From: Aquimarina megaterium XH134 | Lineage (GTDB): Bacteria; Bacteroidota; Bacteroidia; Flavobacteriales; Flavobacteriaceae | DNA length: 51,042 bases | Assembly: GCF_000520975.1 (NCBI RefSeq) | Contig: NZ_JACB01000063.1 | Location: forward strand, 1 to 51,042 | Direction of reading: 5' to 3' | Translations under genes and position numbers: made by a program | Notes under the pieces: model-generated | Database searches by the model: none | Seen by the model: only the letters and a program-made list of their open reading frames with translations | Told to the model about the DNA's origin: nothing | Shown here: positions 18,407 to 27,513 of the stretch, piece after piece | How the letters are laid out: each line of letters begins with the position of its first letter | Numbering within the stretch: position 1 is the stretch's first letter

Positions 18407-19315
18407 TCACTTTACTTGACAACATTCCTTAAAAACTCGTTTAAATGGAAATAATAGCTGTTGGAGGTAGTTTTTCTGTTTTGGATATAACATATGGTTT
18501 TCTATGACTCCTACATCATCGACTTCTCCTTTACGATTATAATAAGTTCCAAAAACCAAATCCCAATAGGGTAGAATATTCCCATAATTTTTAGCTTCAT
18601 GCAGTAGTTTACTATGATGAAAATGATGTAGTCGTGGTGTAACGATCAAATAATCCAAAAAGCCTGTTTTGGTTTTGATATTAGCATGAGAAATATATGC
18701 TATCACCACATGTGTTACTCCTACCAGAAAGATCATATCTTTATTAAACCCTAAAAGCAAAAGAGGTACCATTTTAAATACAGTATTTAAGAAGATATTA
18801 ATTGGATGTATCCAATTTGTCTTAAACCAATTTAACGAAGTTGGTAAATGATGAATCGAGTGTATTTTCCATAGCAATAAACTTAGGATAGAATTAAGGT
18901 TTCCGATATGGCTAATTCTATGGTAGAAATAAGGTAGAAATTCTCCTATTATATTTGCGACCACAAATATTAGTACGAGAGGAACATCGTCCCATATTTC
19001 TGATGCTATAAAGAAATTTTGTTGAAGATATAGTACAAAAGAAAGTGATACTGTTTTGCCTAATGCATCAAATAATGCTGTCGAAAATATAAAGTGTTTT
19101 ATATCTGTAAAAAGGTTATTTCGTTTGGTTTTCCAATCTATTTTTAAGGGAATAATTTGTTCGAATATTAAAATATAAATTGCCGTAAAAAGAAAGATAG
19201 CGTAAGACGATATTTCAAAACTCCAACGCTTACTAATCGTTAAGGATGCAATTATGCCGGTTATTAACAGTAGAGCGGGAACGGTTAAAACGGATAAAAT
19301 TTTATGTTGCTTCAT
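18407..19315 (-). CDS. Sterol desaturase / fatty acid hydroxylase family protein
   Basis: The 302-residue multi-pass membrane protein carries the histidine clusters of the di-iron hydroxylase superfamily: HRISH (132-136), HSIHH (152-156), a further His pair near HVVIAYISH (202-210) and HHFHH (230-234). Hydrophobic helices precede and separate them. Members hydroxylate or desaturate lipids, sterols or carotenoids at the membrane. The ring of histidines appears complete, so the enzyme is probably active; the substrate cannot be read from sequence. It is 49 bases downstream of the sigma factor gene on the same strand. Confidence 0.87.
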   Translation of the reverse strand: MKQHKILSVLTVPALLLITGIIASLTISKRWSFEISSYAIFLFTAIYILIFEQIIPLKIDWKTKRNNLFTDIKHFIFSTALFDALGKTVSLSFVLYLQQNFFIASEIWDDVPLVLIFVVANIIGEFLPYFYHRISHIGNLNSILSLLLWKIHSIHHLPTSLNWFKTNWIHPINIFLNTVFKMVPLLLLGFNKDMIFLVGVTHVVIAYISHANIKTKTGFLDYLIVTPRLHHFHHSKLLHEAKNYGNILPYWDLVFGTYYNRKGEVDDVGVIENHMLYPKQKNYLQQLLFPFKRVFKECCQVK

Positions 19316-19364
19316 TATTCTATTTTAACCTATAGTCGTACCAATAGAACAAAAAGATGCAGCT

Positions 19365-19946
19365 TTATATCGTTAAATTTAATTTATCTATCTGGGTTAT
19401 CAGTTCTGGTGGTAATTCGCAATCATCTTTAAGTAGAAACCCAGTTATCTGCCCTTTATTATTGTATGATATCTCTATACAATCGGTCACTAATTCCTTT
19501 AGCTTTTTTCGCCCTCTTTGTATTCTGGATTTGGTAGCTGTTAAGCTTAGGTCTAAAATTTTTGCAATCTCTTTTTGAGGCTTTTGTTCGATATCACTTA
19601 GATAAAGTGCATCTGCATATTGCTTTGGAAGGTAATTTTGGATAACAAATCCCGATAAATCACATACACAAGTACCAGACATTGATGTTTCGGCAATCTC
19701 TGGTTGATCTTTTATAATAGTAGTCGGTATTTTATTTTTTCTATAATAGTCTGCAATCGTATTTCTTGCTACTTGAAAAAGCCAGGATTTGTAATTATTG
19801 ATTTCTTGATTTTTGTATAAGGCAGTATGTAGTTTTATACCCACATCTTGTACTATATCCTCGCCAATATTGTTATCATCAACTCTTGTCTTAATGAAGT
19901 TTAATAACGGTTTTTTATGTTCTTCCCAGATATTTTCGAATTTCAT
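19365..19946 (-). CDS. sigZ: ECF RNA polymerase sigma factor, SigZ type
   Basis: The 193-residue protein has region 2 (KFENIWEEHKKPLLNFIKTR, then DIVQDVGIKLHTAL and SWLFQVARNTIADYYRK) and region 4 (YADALYLSDIEQKPQKEIAK, then LSLTATKSRIQRGRKKLKEL). The opening and spacing match the SigZ branch rather than classical anti-sigma-linked ECF factors. A Cys-rich insert (GTCVCDLSGF) lies between the domains and the C-terminal tail extends about 30 residues after region 4 with a Cys, as in SigZ. No anti-sigma gene is adjacent. The upstream DinB gene ends 4 bases before it, so the two are co-transcribed. Confidence 0.85.
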   Translation of the reverse strand: MKFENIWEEHKKPLLNFIKTRVDDNNIGEDIVQDVGIKLHTALYKNQEINNYKSWLFQVARNTIADYYRKNKIPTTIIKDQPEIAETSMSGTCVCDLSGFVIQNYLPKQYADALYLSDIEQKPQKEIAKILDLSLTATKSRIQRGRKKLKELVTDCIEISYNNKGQITGFLLKDDCELPPELITQIDKLNLTI

Positions 19947-19950
19947 ATAG

Positions 19951-20445
19951 TTACCTTTTTTGTATTACTTCTTCTGAGGTTAATCCAAATATAGGTGGAG
20001 TCTTTATCTCTAATAGTGCCAGATACGTGTATAGTACTCCTCTATGGTGGATTTCATGTTCTACCATAGCTCGTAGTAATTTCCATATTGTTATTTTGTG
20101 GCCTCCTGGTGTTTCACATTTTTCAAGTAAATCTTCGGACTTAAGCTGCGAAAGAATTGCTACCGATTCAAGATGTAGTTCATTATACAGATTAATTGTC
20201 TTTTGATATCCATTTGCATAGCTTTCTCCACAACCAGTATATAAACTAGGTTTTAGCCGAACATTTTCGACATACATAAACCTCTCTGTAAGTGCCAGAT
20301 GACGTATGATATCACCAATAGTAAATTTTCCCTTACTAGTGGTCCATTCTATTTTTTCTGTTGGAATATGTTCAAATAATCTTCTGGTACGATCTTTTAT
20401 CCTGGTGTAATACCTAAGAAAACTATGTATATCCTTTATTTCCAT
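19951..20445 (-). CDS. DinB-fold protein (third of three), co-transcribed with sigZ
   Basis: The 164-residue protein is a DinB superfamily member: EWTTSKGKFTIGDIIRHLAL (first metal His near residue 49) and KLLRAMVEHEIHHRGVLYTY (the HExxH-like HEIHH pair) are the hallmarks. It ends 4 bases before the sigma factor gene. A TAACTTTG box on the minus strand at 20510-20503, about 58 bases upstream of its ATG, is the best promoter candidate, without an obvious -33. Pairing of a DinB protein with SigZ suggests the sigma factor's target stress is chemical or thiol-related; this is inference. Confidence 0.8.
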   Translation of the reverse strand: MEIKDIHSFLRYYTRIKDRTRRLFEHIPTEKIEWTTSKGKFTIGDIIRHLALTERFMYVENVRLKPSLYTGCGESYANGYQKTINLYNELHLESVAILSQLKSEDLLEKCETPGGHKITIWKLLRAMVEHEIHHRGVLYTYLALLEIKTPPIFGLTSEEVIQKR

Positions 20446-20572
20446 AACTTCATTGATCTAGGTATAATCTTTACTAAAAGTTAAGATTAAAACGCATTCA
20501 TCCAAAGTTACTATAATGATTTTGAATAATATTAAACTTATAAGAAGTTCTAAATATACTATACCCAAACAA

Positions 20573-21304
20573 TCACCTAAGAACTGCCAATTTTGTAGCT
20601 CCTGTTGTTTTTAAAGTATCATCTTGTGTATATGCAATTACAGATAGTTCATCATTTTCTGAAACCCAATCAGGAATGGTCATCGAGATATTCCCCGATT
20701 CTTCTTGTTTAACCATTCGATTCGCTACAATATTGGTGTTTTTTAATGTTCTATTTCTGTTTTCTCCTCTCGATATATTAGTAATACGCTCAGAAACTAC
20801 CAAAGCTAGTGTAATCGTATTAAATGGGGCTCCATCTACCTTATAATTAAAAACAATCTGAGAAGGCTCTTGTCGCATATCCTTTATCAAAATAGTAGAA
20901 TTAACCCTAGTTTTTGAATACTTTTTTAAAGCTATATTTGCCTTATATCGATCTGATCCGGTAAAATGTTCGCTTCCGTTGACTACTAATTGTGGAGTAT
21001 AAATAGATCTGCTGTTAAATTGTTGTGCATACGCTCTTTGATAGTCACTAAATCTTGCCGAACTAAATGGGTCTTTCCACCCCAATCTATTCCAGTAATC
21101 TACATGATATGATAGCACAACTACATTTTGATCTTGGTGTTTTTTCTTAATATCCTCGAGTAATTCATCTGCCGACGGACAGCTACTACACCCTTGTGAG
21201 GTAAATAATTCTAATACTATTGCTGATTCATTGCTTTTCTGAGCATTTATAGGTATCAAAACAATAAGCGTTAATAGCATCATAAGCTTCTGTAACATCT
21301 GCAT
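20573..21304 (-). CDS. DUF1223 thioredoxin-like exported protein
   Basis: The 243-residue protein has a signal peptide (MLLTLIVLIPINAQ) and the DUF1223 core: VLELFTSQGCSSCPSADELL contains a CxxC pair in thioredoxin position, then VVLSYHVDYWNRLGWKDPFS and YTPQLVVNGSEHFTGSD. The fold should be thioredoxin-like and the site periplasmic. The C-terminal ~90 residues form a beta domain. No redox partner is adjacent and substrates are not known for the family. It is divergent from the DUF4159 gene with only 35 bases between the two starts, so the promoters must overlap. Confidence 0.85.
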   Translation of the reverse strand: MQMLQKLMMLLTLIVLIPINAQKSNESAIVLELFTSQGCSSCPSADELLEDIKKKHQDQNVVVLSYHVDYWNRLGWKDPFSSARFSDYQRAYAQQFNSRSIYTPQLVVNGSEHFTGSDRYKANIALKKYSKTRVNSTILIKDMRQEPSQIVFNYKVDGAPFNTITLALVVSERITNISRGENRNRTLKNTNIVANRMVKQEESGNISMTIPDWVSENDELSVIAYTQDDTLKTTGATKLAVLR

Positions 21305-21339
21305 AATTTTAGTACTTTTAGGCTTTATTTTAGACGAGC

Positions 21340-21987
21340 ATGATGATAAAACTTACTAGATATATCTTCTTTTTTTTGGTAACCATATCAATTTATGGGC
21401 AAGATATTGCCATTTTACAATATAAAGGAGGTGGTGATTGGTATAGTAATCCTACGGCTCTTCCTAATCTTATTACATTTTGTAATCAAAATATTAATAC
21501 TGCAATAAGTGCCAAGCCAAAAACAGTTAAGCCAGAAAGTGTTGATATATTTCAGTACCCATACATTCATATGACAGGGCACGGTAATGTTTTTTTTACA
21601 GATGTAGATGCCCAAAACTTAAGAGATTACCTCTTAAGCGGTGGTTTTTTACATATTGATGATAACTATGGTATGGAACCATACATTCGAAAAGAACTCG
21701 TTAAGGTTTTTCCTGATAAAGAACTGGTAGAATTACCTGTAACACATCCTATCTTTTCATCAAAATATAATTTCCCGCAAGGATTACCTAAAATCCATGA
21801 ACATGATGGAAAACGACCACAAGCACTGGGGATTATTCATGAAAATCGCCTGATATTACTCTTTACTTTTGAAAGTGACCTTGGTGATGGTTGGGAAAAC
21901 CCAGAGGTCCATAATGACCCACAAGAAGTAAGATCCAAAGCACTAAAAATGGGAGCTAATATTATTAAATACGCTTTTGAGAATTAA
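21340..21987 (+). CDS. DUF4159 domain exported protein
   Basis: The 215-residue protein carries a signal peptide (YIFFFLVTISIYG) and a full DUF4159 domain: LQYKGGGDWYSNPTALPNL, PYIHMTGHGNVFFT, LLSGGFLHIDDNYG, LPVTHPIF and FTFESDLGDGWENPEVH. The domain resembles glutamine-amidotransferase-like (ThuA-type) folds; its role is unknown. Its stop codon overlaps the ATG of the next gene (TAATG), so translation is coupled to the SpoU methyltransferase. The same pair is common in Flavobacteriia. Confidence 0.85.
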   Translation: MMIKLTRYIFFFLVTISIYGQDIAILQYKGGGDWYSNPTALPNLITFCNQNINTAISAKPKTVKPESVDIFQYPYIHMTGHGNVFFTDVDAQNLRDYLLSGGFLHIDDNYGMEPYIRKELVKVFPDKELVELPVTHPIFSSKYNFPQGLPKIHEHDGKRPQALGIIHENRLILLFTFESDLGDGWENPEVHNDPQEVRSKALKMGANIIKYAFEN

Positions 21988-22508
21988 TGTCAGAGCAATT
22001 ACATCATCATCATAACCGGTTTGTAAAAAATCAATTTCGGATAACGCTTATCTGTGATCGGGTGAATTCGCCCGCAAATATTGGAAGTATATTTAGAATC
22101 GCAGATAGTTTTGGTATAGAGCAAATCTATTTTTGCGGAGAAGATATTACCGTGATTAGTAAACGTATGCAACGTACAGCAAGAGCTACACACGAGATCA
22201 TACCTTATCATCAAGCTGATGATATTATACATACCGTACAGCAATTTAAATCTGATGGGTATACCATTCTGGCATTAGAAATTACCGATACAAGTATTCC
22301 TGTTGCTGATTATAAACCATCTCCCCAGGAAAAAATAGCACTTGTGATCGGTGAAGAAAATTTTGGAGTATCTAATGAAGTTTTGGCTTTAACAAAAAAC
22401 AGTGTACACATCAATATGTATGGCAATAATAGTAGTATGAATGTTGCAACAGCAACGGGAATTGCTCTATATGAGATTACAAAACAAATATTGAACAGTA
22501 GAAAATAA
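21987..22508 (+). CDS. SpoU/TrmH-family RNA 2'-O-methyltransferase
   Basis: The 173-residue protein has all three SPOUT motifs: NSPANIGSIFRIADSFGI (motif 1, residues 27-44), ALVIGEENFGVSNEVL (motif 2) and INMYGNNSSMNVATATGIAL (motif 3). It lacks the N-terminal RNA-binding extension of RlmB, so it is a minimal enzyme. It should transfer a methyl group from SAM to a ribose of tRNA or rRNA; the target nucleotide cannot be told. It opens with a short His-rich stretch (LHHHHNRF). Its start overlaps the DUF4159 stop. Confidence 0.88.
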   Translation: MSEQLHHHHNRFVKNQFRITLICDRVNSPANIGSIFRIADSFGIEQIYFCGEDITVISKRMQRTARATHEIIPYHQADDIIHTVQQFKSDGYTILALEITDTSIPVADYKPSPQEKIALVIGEENFGVSNEVLALTKNSVHINMYGNNSSMNVATATGIALYEITKQILNSRK

Positions 22509-22577
22509 TACTCCATAAGGATAGCAATAAAGGACAAATCAAAACTTTGTAACTTTGAATCTTCGAAATTTTAAAAT

Positions 22578-23666
22578 ATGAATTCAAAAACAATTGCATA
22601 CGGAATCTTAAGAGCAGTAGCTATTATTATCGGTGTCTTAGGATTACTCTGGTTTCTCTATAAAATACAGTCTGTTCTTATATACATTGCCTTTGCTTCT
22701 GTAATTTCTCTAATGGGTAGACCCTTGGTCCTATTTCTTAAAAAGAAACTGAAATTTAAAAATTCGTTGGCAGTGGTCACCACACTACTAATTGTTATTG
22801 GGTTATTTCTAAGTATTTTTATGCTGTTTGTTCCTATTATTAGTGAACAAGGGCAATTAATTGGTGAAATTGATATCAATAAATTAGGGGATGATATCAA
22901 TAGATTTAATCAGGAGGTTAGTGCTTATTTTAAAATAGAAAAACTAAATTTTGTAGAACTGATGAAGCAAACCGATCTAATGCAATTTTTTGATTTAAAA
23001 GCTATCCCCAATGCCATAAACTCGTTTTTAAGTGGTTTTGGAGCAGTTTTAATTGGGTTATTCTCGGTTTTATTTATTTCTTTCTTTTTATTGAAAGATA
23101 GTCTCCTTCTCGAAAATAGCTTATTAGTACTTGCAAAAAAAGAAGATGAGAACAGATTTATGAGAGCATTTACCAAAATTAAAGATTTACTCTCACGCTA
23201 CTTTGTTGGGCTACTATTACAGGTAATTATTCTCTTTATCTTATACACCATACTCTTATTGATATTTGGAGTTCATAATGCCATTGCAGTCGCTTTAATT
23301 GCAGCAATTTGTAACCTAATTCCATACGTAGGCCCATTATTTGGGGGAGTATTTGTGATTATACTAGCAATCACCAGTAACTTAGGATTTGATTTTCAGA
23401 CTGTGATTTTGCCAAAACTAACTTACATTCTAATTGGTTATCTGATCATTCAATTGATTGATAATTTCTTAAACCAACCCTTGATTTTTGGAAACAGCGT
23501 AAAATCTCATCCGCTAGAGATCTTTTTGGCTATTCTTATTTTCGGATTACTTTTTGGGATCGGCGGGCTTATCGTTGCAGTACCTTTTTATACTGCGATT
23601 AAAGTAATTGCTAAAGAATTTCTTTCTGAATATAAAATTGTAAAAACACTTACCAAAGATCTCTAA
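22578..23666 (+). CDS. AI-2E transporter family (UPF0118) permease
   Basis: The 362-residue protein has about eight membrane helices in the AI-2E/PerM arrangement: two at the N-terminus, a soluble segment (about 95-145), then GFGAVLIGLFSVLFISFFLL, LLQVIILFILYTILLLIFGV, and the conserved end LNQPLIFGNSVKSHPLEIFL followed by FGIGGLIVAVPFYTAIKV. Members export small molecules or Na+; the autoinducer link is not general. A TAACTTTG box at 22550-22557 could be a -7 element 20 bases before the ATG, but its -33 is poor. The next gene starts directly after its stop codon. Confidence 0.85.
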   Translation: MNSKTIAYGILRAVAIIIGVLGLLWFLYKIQSVLIYIAFASVISLMGRPLVLFLKKKLKFKNSLAVVTTLLIVIGLFLSIFMLFVPIISEQGQLIGEIDINKLGDDINRFNQEVSAYFKIEKLNFVELMKQTDLMQFFDLKAIPNAINSFLSGFGAVLIGLFSVLFISFFLLKDSLLLENSLLVLAKKEDENRFMRAFTKIKDLLSRYFVGLLLQVIILFILYTILLLIFGVHNAIAVALIAAICNLIPYVGPLFGGVFVIILAITSNLGFDFQTVILPKLTYILIGYLIIQLIDNFLNQPLIFGNSVKSHPLEIFLAILIFGLLFGIGGLIVAVPFYTAIKVIAKEFLSEYKIVKTLTKDL

Positions 23667-24854
23667 TTGAATCCTCTACTGCTACATAAAGAAGTTCAGG
23701 AGTTTATTGCTGAAAAATCTGAGAGTACACTCGATATAAGTACCCTGATTTTAAGCAAAAGCCCTTTTGAAAGGATCTCTAGCAAAGAGTTAGCGCAACA
23801 AATCCAGGGAAAGCGTAAAGTAAAAAGAAAATTACCCACCTGGTATGCTAAAAACAAAATCTACTACCCGCCAACACTTAACCTGGAGCAAACCTCTTCT
23901 GAAATAACAGCATTGTATAAAAGTAAGCTTGTTTCGGGAGCATCTTTAATCGACCTAACAGGTGGTTTCGGAATTGATGATTATTTTTTTGCCAAACATA
24001 TCACAACAGTAATTCATTGTGAATTAAATGCATCATTAAGCGAAATTGCTTCACATAATTTTGAAATACTCGAGCAGAAAAATATCCAAACTATTATCGG
24101 AGATGGGTTAGACATTTTGAAAAATCACAATACTCTGGATTGGATTTACATCGACCCCTCTAGAAGACATGATAGCAAAGGAAAAGTATTCTTTCTAGAA
24201 GACTGTTTACCCGATGTGCCTTCTAATTTAGATTTACTTTTTAAGAAAAGTAAAAATATCTTAATCAAAACTTCTCCATTATTAGATATTCAAATGGGGA
24301 GCAAAACATTGCAAAACATAAAAGAAATTCATGTTGTTGCTGTAGAAAATGAAGTTAAAGAATTGATATGGATTCTTGATAAAACCTATACTGGAGATAT
24401 CAAAATTGTGACTGTCAACATTCAAAAAACGGTACATCAGGAGTTTTCTTTTTTCCTAAAAGATGAAGCCAGGCAATCTGCAAGTATGGGGTTACCTATG
24501 ACCTACCTTTATGAACCCAATGCCGCAATCCTAAAAAGTGGAAGTTTTCAAAGTATTGCTACTGCTTTTAAGCTAACAAAACTTCATATTAATTCGCATT
24601 TATATACTTCTGATCATAAAATTGATTTCCCCGGAAGAAAGTTTGAAATCATAACAGTATATCCTTATCAAAAAAAGGTACTGTCCAAAATAGGGATCAC
24701 CAAAGCCAATATTACAATACGTAACTTTCAGGAATCGGTTGCTACTCTAAGAAAAAAGTTTAAAATTAAAGAAGGAGGCGATGGTTATCTCTTTTTCACA
24801 ACGGGTTATGACAACAAAAAAGTAATAATCCATTGTAAAAAACTTAGTTCTTAA
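23667..24854 (+). CDS. THUMP-like class I SAM-dependent methyltransferase
   Basis: The 395-residue protein has an N-terminal helical part (SPFERISSKELAQQIQGKRK), a Rossmann methyltransferase with SAM motif LIDLTGGFGIDDYFFAKH (near residue 92), an acidic CELNASL, and the catalytic-type WIYIDPSRRHDSKGK (DPSRR near 165), followed by a C-terminal THUMP-like domain. This matches an RNA-methyltransferase-like family widespread in Bacteroidota whose target is unproven. The start is TTG at 23667, immediately after the TAA of the permease gene with no spacer; no in-frame ATG gives the conserved N-terminus, so coupled translation is likely. Confidence 0.83.
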   Translation: MNPLLLHKEVQEFIAEKSESTLDISTLILSKSPFERISSKELAQQIQGKRKVKRKLPTWYAKNKIYYPPTLNLEQTSSEITALYKSKLVSGASLIDLTGGFGIDDYFFAKHITTVIHCELNASLSEIASHNFEILEQKNIQTIIGDGLDILKNHNTLDWIYIDPSRRHDSKGKVFFLEDCLPDVPSNLDLLFKKSKNILIKTSPLLDIQMGSKTLQNIKEIHVVAVENEVKELIWILDKTYTGDIKIVTVNIQKTVHQEFSFFLKDEARQSASMGLPMTYLYEPNAAILKSGSFQSIATAFKLTKLHINSHLYTSDHKIDFPGRKFEIITVYPYQKKVLSKIGITKANITIRNFQESVATLRKKFKIKEGGDGYLFFTTGYDNKKVIIHCKKLSS

Positions 24855-24871
24855 AACAATGAGGCATTTAA

Positions 24872-25342
24872 TTAATCAGAAAAAATAGAAGACTGTGCTA
24901 TAAAATTTTCTATATATAGCTTTAGCTCTTTATCATCAACCTTATCAATATTATCAAATATATAATCTTTATCTTCTTCTAAATTTTTATAATAATCCGC
25001 TATTTTAGGAGTATTGGCTTGAATACTTAGTCTGATCATCCTCAACTCTATATTATTTGGTTCAGACAATATGGCTTCCTCTATCATCTTCTTTGCTTTG
25101 TTGAAATACGATATTTTACTAAATGGGTTCCAGGAAAATGAAGCTTTTAATGCGAGTGCTGCACCGTGATATGCTCGATAAATTGCTCCTTTATTTTGCA
25201 ACCCTTTTTGTGTAAGCTCATAGAACTGTTCTGTTTTTTCTTTAGACTCATTACACGTCTTATAGGCATTTCGTATATCTTCAATACGAACAGTATCACC
25301 TACTAAGAAAAAAAAAGTTACTATGATTAATAAAACCTTCAT
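24872..25342 (-). CDS. Hypothetical exported protein with helical repeat
   Basis: The 156-residue product has a signal peptide (MKVLLIIVTFFFLVGDT) and an all-helical mature part with TPR-like character (KGAIYRAYHGAALALKASF, YFNKAKKMIEEAILSEPNNI, ELRMIRLSIQANTPKIADYY). I recall similar short proteins in Flavobacteriia but no function. It lies 30 bases downstream of the 541-residue gene on the same strand, so the two are probably co-transcribed, and it is convergent with the THUMP-like gene. Confidence 0.7.
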   Translation of the reverse strand: MKVLLIIVTFFFLVGDTVRIEDIRNAYKTCNESKEKTEQFYELTQKGLQNKGAIYRAYHGAALALKASFSWNPFSKISYFNKAKKMIEEAILSEPNNIELRMIRLSIQANTPKIADYYKNLEEDKDYIFDNIDKVDDKELKLYIENFIAQSSIFSD

Positions 25343-25372
25343 TACTTTTTTATCGCAAAAAAAGCCGATTTA

Positions 25373-26971
25373 TTATTTGGCCAATGATATTTTAAGCAAC
25401 AAGTTATTCTTTTTACCATCATAAGCTTCCATAATCATACTTTTATTAGGTAACATTGCAGCTTTAGTAAGTTCTAAAACATCTAAACGTGCATTCCTGA
25501 TGTCACTTCCGGTAAGAATAGCTTCTTTGGTAACCTCTCCTGTAGCATTATCAATAACATAGGATGTAAGGTATATGAACTCTTTTTTACCATCAAAATA
25601 TCTTGTAGGAGTCTCGTCAAATGATCGTTTAAGATTAGTAAAGTCATCCATATAGAATAAATATAATTTACCATCATTTTCAAAATTAAGATAAGACATA
25701 CTTCGTTTACTTTTTGTTCCCATCTGATACTTTGGGAGTTTATGCATCCATATCATAGTATTATCTGATCCTAATTTTAAAACAAAAATATCCCTGTAAT
25801 AATACTTATATGTTGTTCTGGATCCCGAAGAACTAGAGGTAGTAAATGATTCTACAAAACGTTGCTCTGCCAGAAAGGTTGTACTACCATCACTATTAAA
25901 TATGACATCATTTATTTTAAGTCTTTCTAGGTCTTTTAGATCGTTTTCTTTTTGTGTTCCTTCATTAACCCGTTCTTCTCTTTTTAGAGCAAGACTTTGT
26001 AATGTTTCTAAAGGAATATCACTTTTTATTGTAGAGCTTACTATACCACTATCAGACAAGGTAGTAGAAAAGACTCCTGAGACCTCTTCTTTATTGTTTG
26101 AATTAGCATAAAAACCAGATACTTTTACTTTTCCTGCTCCGTCAACTTCAATCACAGCATCGGTAATTGATCTGCCAGAGATATCAATCTTACTTTTTAT
26201 AATTTCACTGCCACTTTCTTCGGTAATTTTAAAAACTTCAGTGTGGTATGTATTTTCTAATTTATTTTTGTCCTTTGATTCTGAATTAAAAATAGACGCT
26301 GTCATATAAAAATGACCATCATTACCAATCGCAAAATCTTCATTCTGAATTCTGTCGGACGAATATGGTAATGTCACTTTTCTTTTCCATAGAAGGCTTA
26401 GATCATCGTTATACACTGCGATCCCTATTTTATCTCCTTTTCCCGAACTTGTCTCTATGCGATATAAAATCAATAGCTTTTTTTGATCTGCAGATTTTTT
26501 AAATACAAATTTGTTAATTCTTCCTCCTGCATCAAATCCATAAGTACTCTTAAAACCAAAATCTCTATTCACATTTTCTCTATCATTAACAAGCTGAATA
26601 GGTTTTTGTACCACTATACCCGTAAGAGATACTTTTTGTGCGTATGCTTTATCTTTTATAGAATAAAACACCACTGCTTTTCCTCCTAGTTTCATGACAG
26701 TTTCAAAATTTCCTTTATCATCTACAACTTGTCGTTTCTTTACATCTTCTTTAAGGTCATCTAGAGAATACCGCTGTATAGTCATAGAATTGCGGCCTTT
26801 CTTAATAGAAACAAGTCGATTTCCTGAAGCTACCTGATACGTATTTATATTTCGTATTCGTTTATATTTTTCTCCTATTTTAAAAGAAAAATCTTCAAGT
26901 AAGATAGGTTTCTGTGCAAATGTATAGCTAGAGATAAGTAAGGCAAAAACTAAAAGGTATCTACTATTCAT
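25373..26971 (-). CDS. Hypothetical exported protein
   Basis: From the ATG at 26971 the product has a clean signal peptide (MNSRYLLVFALLISSYTFAQ); an in-frame ATG at 26998 would add nine charged residues in front of it and is less likely. The ~530-residue mature part is beta-rich with alternating DLSLLWKRKVTL, FAIGNDGHFYMTASIF, VFNSDGSTTFLAEQRF and LNFENDGKLYLFYMDD segments, suggesting a propeller-like fold, though no named domain is recognised. A TATATTTG box on the minus strand at 27033-27026 is a possible -7 element. No sorting domain is present, so it is probably periplasmic. Confidence 0.7.
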   Translation of the reverse strand: MNSRYLLVFALLISSYTFAQKPILLEDFSFKIGEKYKRIRNINTYQVASGNRLVSIKKGRNSMTIQRYSLDDLKEDVKKRQVVDDKGNFETVMKLGGKAVVFYSIKDKAYAQKVSLTGIVVQKPIQLVNDRENVNRDFGFKSTYGFDAGGRINKFVFKKSADQKKLLILYRIETSSGKGDKIGIAVYNDDLSLLWKRKVTLPYSSDRIQNEDFAIGNDGHFYMTASIFNSESKDKNKLENTYHTEVFKITEESGSEIIKSKIDISGRSITDAVIEVDGAGKVKVSGFYANSNNKEEVSGVFSTTLSDSGIVSSTIKSDIPLETLQSLALKREERVNEGTQKENDLKDLERLKINDVIFNSDGSTTFLAEQRFVESFTTSSSSGSRTTYKYYYRDIFVLKLGSDNTMIWMHKLPKYQMGTKSKRSMSYLNFENDGKLYLFYMDDFTNLKRSFDETPTRYFDGKKEFIYLTSYVIDNATGEVTKEAILTGSDIRNARLDVLELTKAAMLPNKSMIMEAYDGKKNNLLLKISLAK

Positions 26972-27163
26972 TTTTTTATTGTTTTTATAAATCTTCATAA
27001 CATACTATAATAGGTCAATAGTATACAAATATATAAAAGAAGTATTTAAGGTTTCTGTAGCATATTGGTCAAAATTCAGACCAATTTATGTGTAAAGAAA
27101 AAACTGATTTTCAAGTTTTTAAAAAGAAGGTTGCGTTAAATAAAAAATAATGGTAAAAAAATG

Positions 27164-27194
27164 TTGCATCATAGACTCATAAAACCTACATTTG
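27164..27194 (+). promoter_or_regulatory. Promoter of the tRNA array
   Basis: TTGC (27164-27167) and TACATTTG (27187-27194) are separated by 19 bases, a near-ideal Bacteroidota -33/-7 promoter. Transcription would start near 27201, about 40 bases before tRNA-Ser. Nothing else resembling a promoter separates the three tRNAs. Confidence 0.7.
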
Positions 27195-27240
27195 CATCCG
27201 CATTTGAAATACTAATGCGATGTTCATAACAGAATGTACA

Positions 27241-27324
27241 GGAGAGGTGCCAGAGTGGTAATGGAGCAGATTGCTAATCTGTCAACGCGCAAGTGTTGCC
27301 TGGGTTCGAATCCCAGTCTCTCCG
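27241..27324 (+). tRNA. tRNA-Ser (GCT)
   Basis: The acceptor arms GGAGAGG and TCTCTCC pair, with discriminator G at 27324. The anticodon loop TTGCTAA gives anticodon GCT (27273-27275). The long variable arm after the anticodon stem is that of a serine tRNA, and the T arm is GGGTTCGAATCCC. CCA is not encoded. Confidence 0.95.
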
Positions 27325-27340
27325 CTTTATTTTTATGATT

Positions 27341-27415
27341 CGGGGTGTAGCGTAGCCCGGTTATCGCGCCGCGTTTGGGACGCGGAGGTCGCAGGTTCGA
27401 ATCCTGCCACCCCGA
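27341..27415 (+). tRNA. tRNA-Pro (TGG)
   Basis: Acceptor CGGGGTG pairs with CACCCCG, discriminator A at 27415. The anticodon stem CCGCG closes the loop TTTGGGA, giving anticodon TGG (27376-27378). The T arm is GCAGGTTCGAATCCTGC. Confidence 0.95.
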
Positions 27416-27438
27416 CAATAAAAATAAATTACAATACT

Positions 27439-27512
27439 GGTCGCGTAGCTCAGCTGGATAGAGCATCTGCCTTCTAAGCAGACGGTCACAGGTTCGAATC
27501 CTGTCGCGATCA
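27439..27512 (+). tRNA. tRNA-Arg (TCT)
   Basis: Acceptor GGTCGCG pairs with CGCGATC, discriminator A at 27512. The loop CTTCTAA gives anticodon TCT (27473-27475). The 3' half of this gene is repeated, diverged, 354 bases downstream, beyond the GIY-YIG gene. Confidence 0.95.
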
Positions 27513-27513
27513 C

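Noticed and set aside
27224..27477. Open frames on both strands across the tRNA array, one with the ending GRVAQLDRASAF
   Set aside because: They are translations of tRNA genes; that peptide is a well-known false product of tRNA sequences.
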